6,879 nt of DNA, taken from NCBI GenBank assembly GCA_037968395.1, contig JBBKVK010000097.1, positions 1-6,879 on the forward strand. The letters run 5' to 3'. Source of the DNA: JADKBO01 sp037968395. GTDB lineage: Bacteria > Bacteroidota > Bacteroidia > Chitinophagales > Saprospiraceae. How positions within the stretch are numbered: position 1 is the stretch's first letter; each line of letters opens with the position of its first letter. Positions 5,906-6,879 of this stretch are shown here, one piece after another. The position numbers and the translations under genes are program-made. The notes below the pieces were generated by a model, which was given only the letters and a program-made list of their open reading frames with translations, was not told the DNA's origin and made no database searches.

Positions 5906-6742
5906 ATGACAAAAAAAATCAAACAGATACTTAGGATAGTATTTATTATTGCAAGCATATCCTCTTTGTGGTTCGTGCCTTGGATTTTGGTAAAGGCTTG
6001 GATTTTACCACTACCTGATACAGTTCAAGAGCAAGTAAATGAAGCAATTGGTCATGGGTTTGATGGAATGATTGTTTATGTGGACGAAGTAAGAAAACCG
6101 CCAGCGTTTTATACAGGTGGTTGGAAAGACCGAGAAAACAAAATACCTGCCGACCCGAAATCATTATTCAAAATTGCAAGTATCAGCAAGTTATATGTCG
6201 CAGTTTCTATCACCAAACTAGTCAAAGAAAAACGTTTGTCCTTAGATCAAACACTCGCTGATTACTTTCCCGAACTTGTAAGCAGAATTGAAAATGCGGA
6301 AAATATTACCTTGAAAATTATGGTGCAACATCGAAGTGGAATTCCCAACTTTACCAATAATCCTGCTTTTTGGGAAGATGAACAAAAAAACGGTAAGAAT
6401 GCCCTTGAATTTGCCCTTGATTTACCAACTAGTTTTGAACCAGATAAAGGCTATGAATATTCAAACACTAATTATTTGTTGCTCTGCAAGATAATTGATA
6501 ACGTATTAGGATATAGCCATCAACAATATATAAAGGAGAAAATCTTGATACCACTCGAACTGAACAATACATTTTTTTCGCTTAACGAGGTAAATTTAGA
6601 AGATGTTATGAGTGGCTACTATGTTGGCGTTGAAGAAGATTTTAAGACCAATGAAAATGGTATGTTAGCCACAGCAGAGGATGTAGGTATATTCTTGCGT
6701 GCCTTAAACGATGGTTCAGTATTTGATGAAGGAGAACAGTAA
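5906..6742 (+). CDS. Serine hydrolase, beta-lactamase/peptidase S12 fold, truncated by an in-frame stop
   Basis: This encodes 278 residues up to TAA 6740-6742. Residues 8-34 form a hydrophobic signal or anchor segment. The catalytic domain shows S-x-x-K as Ser92-Ile-Ser-Lys95 in KIASISKLYVA, HRSGIPNF at 142-149, and the second motif Y-x-N as Tyr185-Ser-Asn187 in YEYSNTNYLL. NGMLATAEDVGIFLRALNDG (251-270) is typical of class C beta-lactamase-like esterases and peptidases (Pfam Beta-lactamase, S12). The third motif (H-x-G or K-T-G) is not in this product: it is encoded in the same frame after the TAA, as Asp-His-Gly-Gly. As written the enzyme lacks a strand of the active-site sheet and is probably inactive unless the stop is read through or is a sequencing error. 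Members of this family hydrolyse peptide, ester or beta-lactam bonds; this substrate is unknown. ATG 5906 immediately precedes the hydrophobic segment. Confidence 0.85.
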   Translation: MTKKIKQILRIVFIIASISSLWFVPWILVKAWILPLPDTVQEQVNEAIGHGFDGMIVYVDEVRKPPAFYTGGWKDRENKIPADPKSLFKIASISKLYVAVSITKLVKEKRLSLDQTLADYFPELVSRIENAENITLKIMVQHRSGIPNFTNNPAFWEDEQKNGKNALEFALDLPTSFEPDKGYEYSNTNYLLLCKIIDNVLGYSHQQYIKEKILIPLELNNTFFSLNEVNLEDVMSGYYVGVEEDFKTNENGMLATAEDVGIFLRALNDGSVFDEGEQ

Positions 6743-6879
6743 ATCTATCCCTACGTTTACGACCATGGAGGTCTAGTTCCAGGTTATCAAAGTCTCGCAG
6801 AATACCATCAGGACATTAATACGGTTGTCGTTCAATTTATTAATACAACTGATTTTGATGGATATGAATGGAACTTATC
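6743..6879 (+). pseudogene. Orphaned C-terminus of the serine hydrolase after a premature stop, cut by window edge
   Basis: The same frame continues without a further stop for 45 codons to the window edge. It reads IYPYVYDHGGLVPGYQSLAE, then YHQDINTVVVQFINTTDFDGYEWNL. This is the expected end of an S12/beta-lactamase-fold hydrolase, including the third active-site motif His-Gly-Gly followed by PGYQS. No frameshift is needed to join it to residue 278. One substitution (for example GAA to TAA) would explain the break, because Glu followed by Ile-Tyr would fit smoothly after DEGEQ. No ATG is placed to start it separately, so it is probably a decaying end of the gene at 5906. Confidence 0.75.

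Noticed and set aside
5946..6164. 72-codon minus-strand frame inside the serine hydrolase gene
   Set aside because: It is an antisense shadow of a gene with clear S-x-x-K and Y-x-N motifs.

Overview
The window looks like chromosomal DNA of a Bacteroidota bacterium, probably a marine or sediment Cytophagia/Flavobacteriia-type organism. It is AT-rich. None of the five complete genes has a clear Shine-Dalgarno sequence before its ATG. Two products carry lipobox signals, and the first complete gene starts with the DUF6090 N-terminus that is typical of this phylum. This placement is an inference from sequence style; no rRNA or marker gene is present.

Layout, left to right, all main genes on the + strand: the 3' end of an unidentified gene (2-187); a GC-richer palindromic attC-like element (196-263); a DUF6090-type inner-membrane protein with an extra C-terminal beta-rich domain (288-1604); a 537-base gene-poor stretch with an orphan coding-like fragment, a decayed palindrome and the first copy of a ~110-base repeat; a small unidentified lipoprotein (2142-2627); a 447-base stretch with the second repeat copy; a secreted HEXXH metallopeptidase-like protein (3075-3986); a long attC-like palindrome (3995-4127); a lipoprotein amidase-signature hydrolase (4147-5700); a 205-base spacer with an inverted repeat; and a serine hydrolase of the beta-lactamase/S12 fold (5906-6742). 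An in-frame TAA cuts the last gene just before its third catalytic motif, and the lost C-terminus can still be read up to the window edge.

The genes do not form an obvious pathway. They are single, same-strand, unrelated genes for envelope or secreted proteins, separated by long spacers. Four of the five starts lie 26-53 bases downstream of a GTTA core, and at least two of those cores end a palindrome built like an integron attC site. The most interesting reading is therefore a cassette-array-like (integron-like) accessory region. No integrase is present in the window, and such palindromes can also be dispersed intergenic repeats, so this remains a hypothesis.
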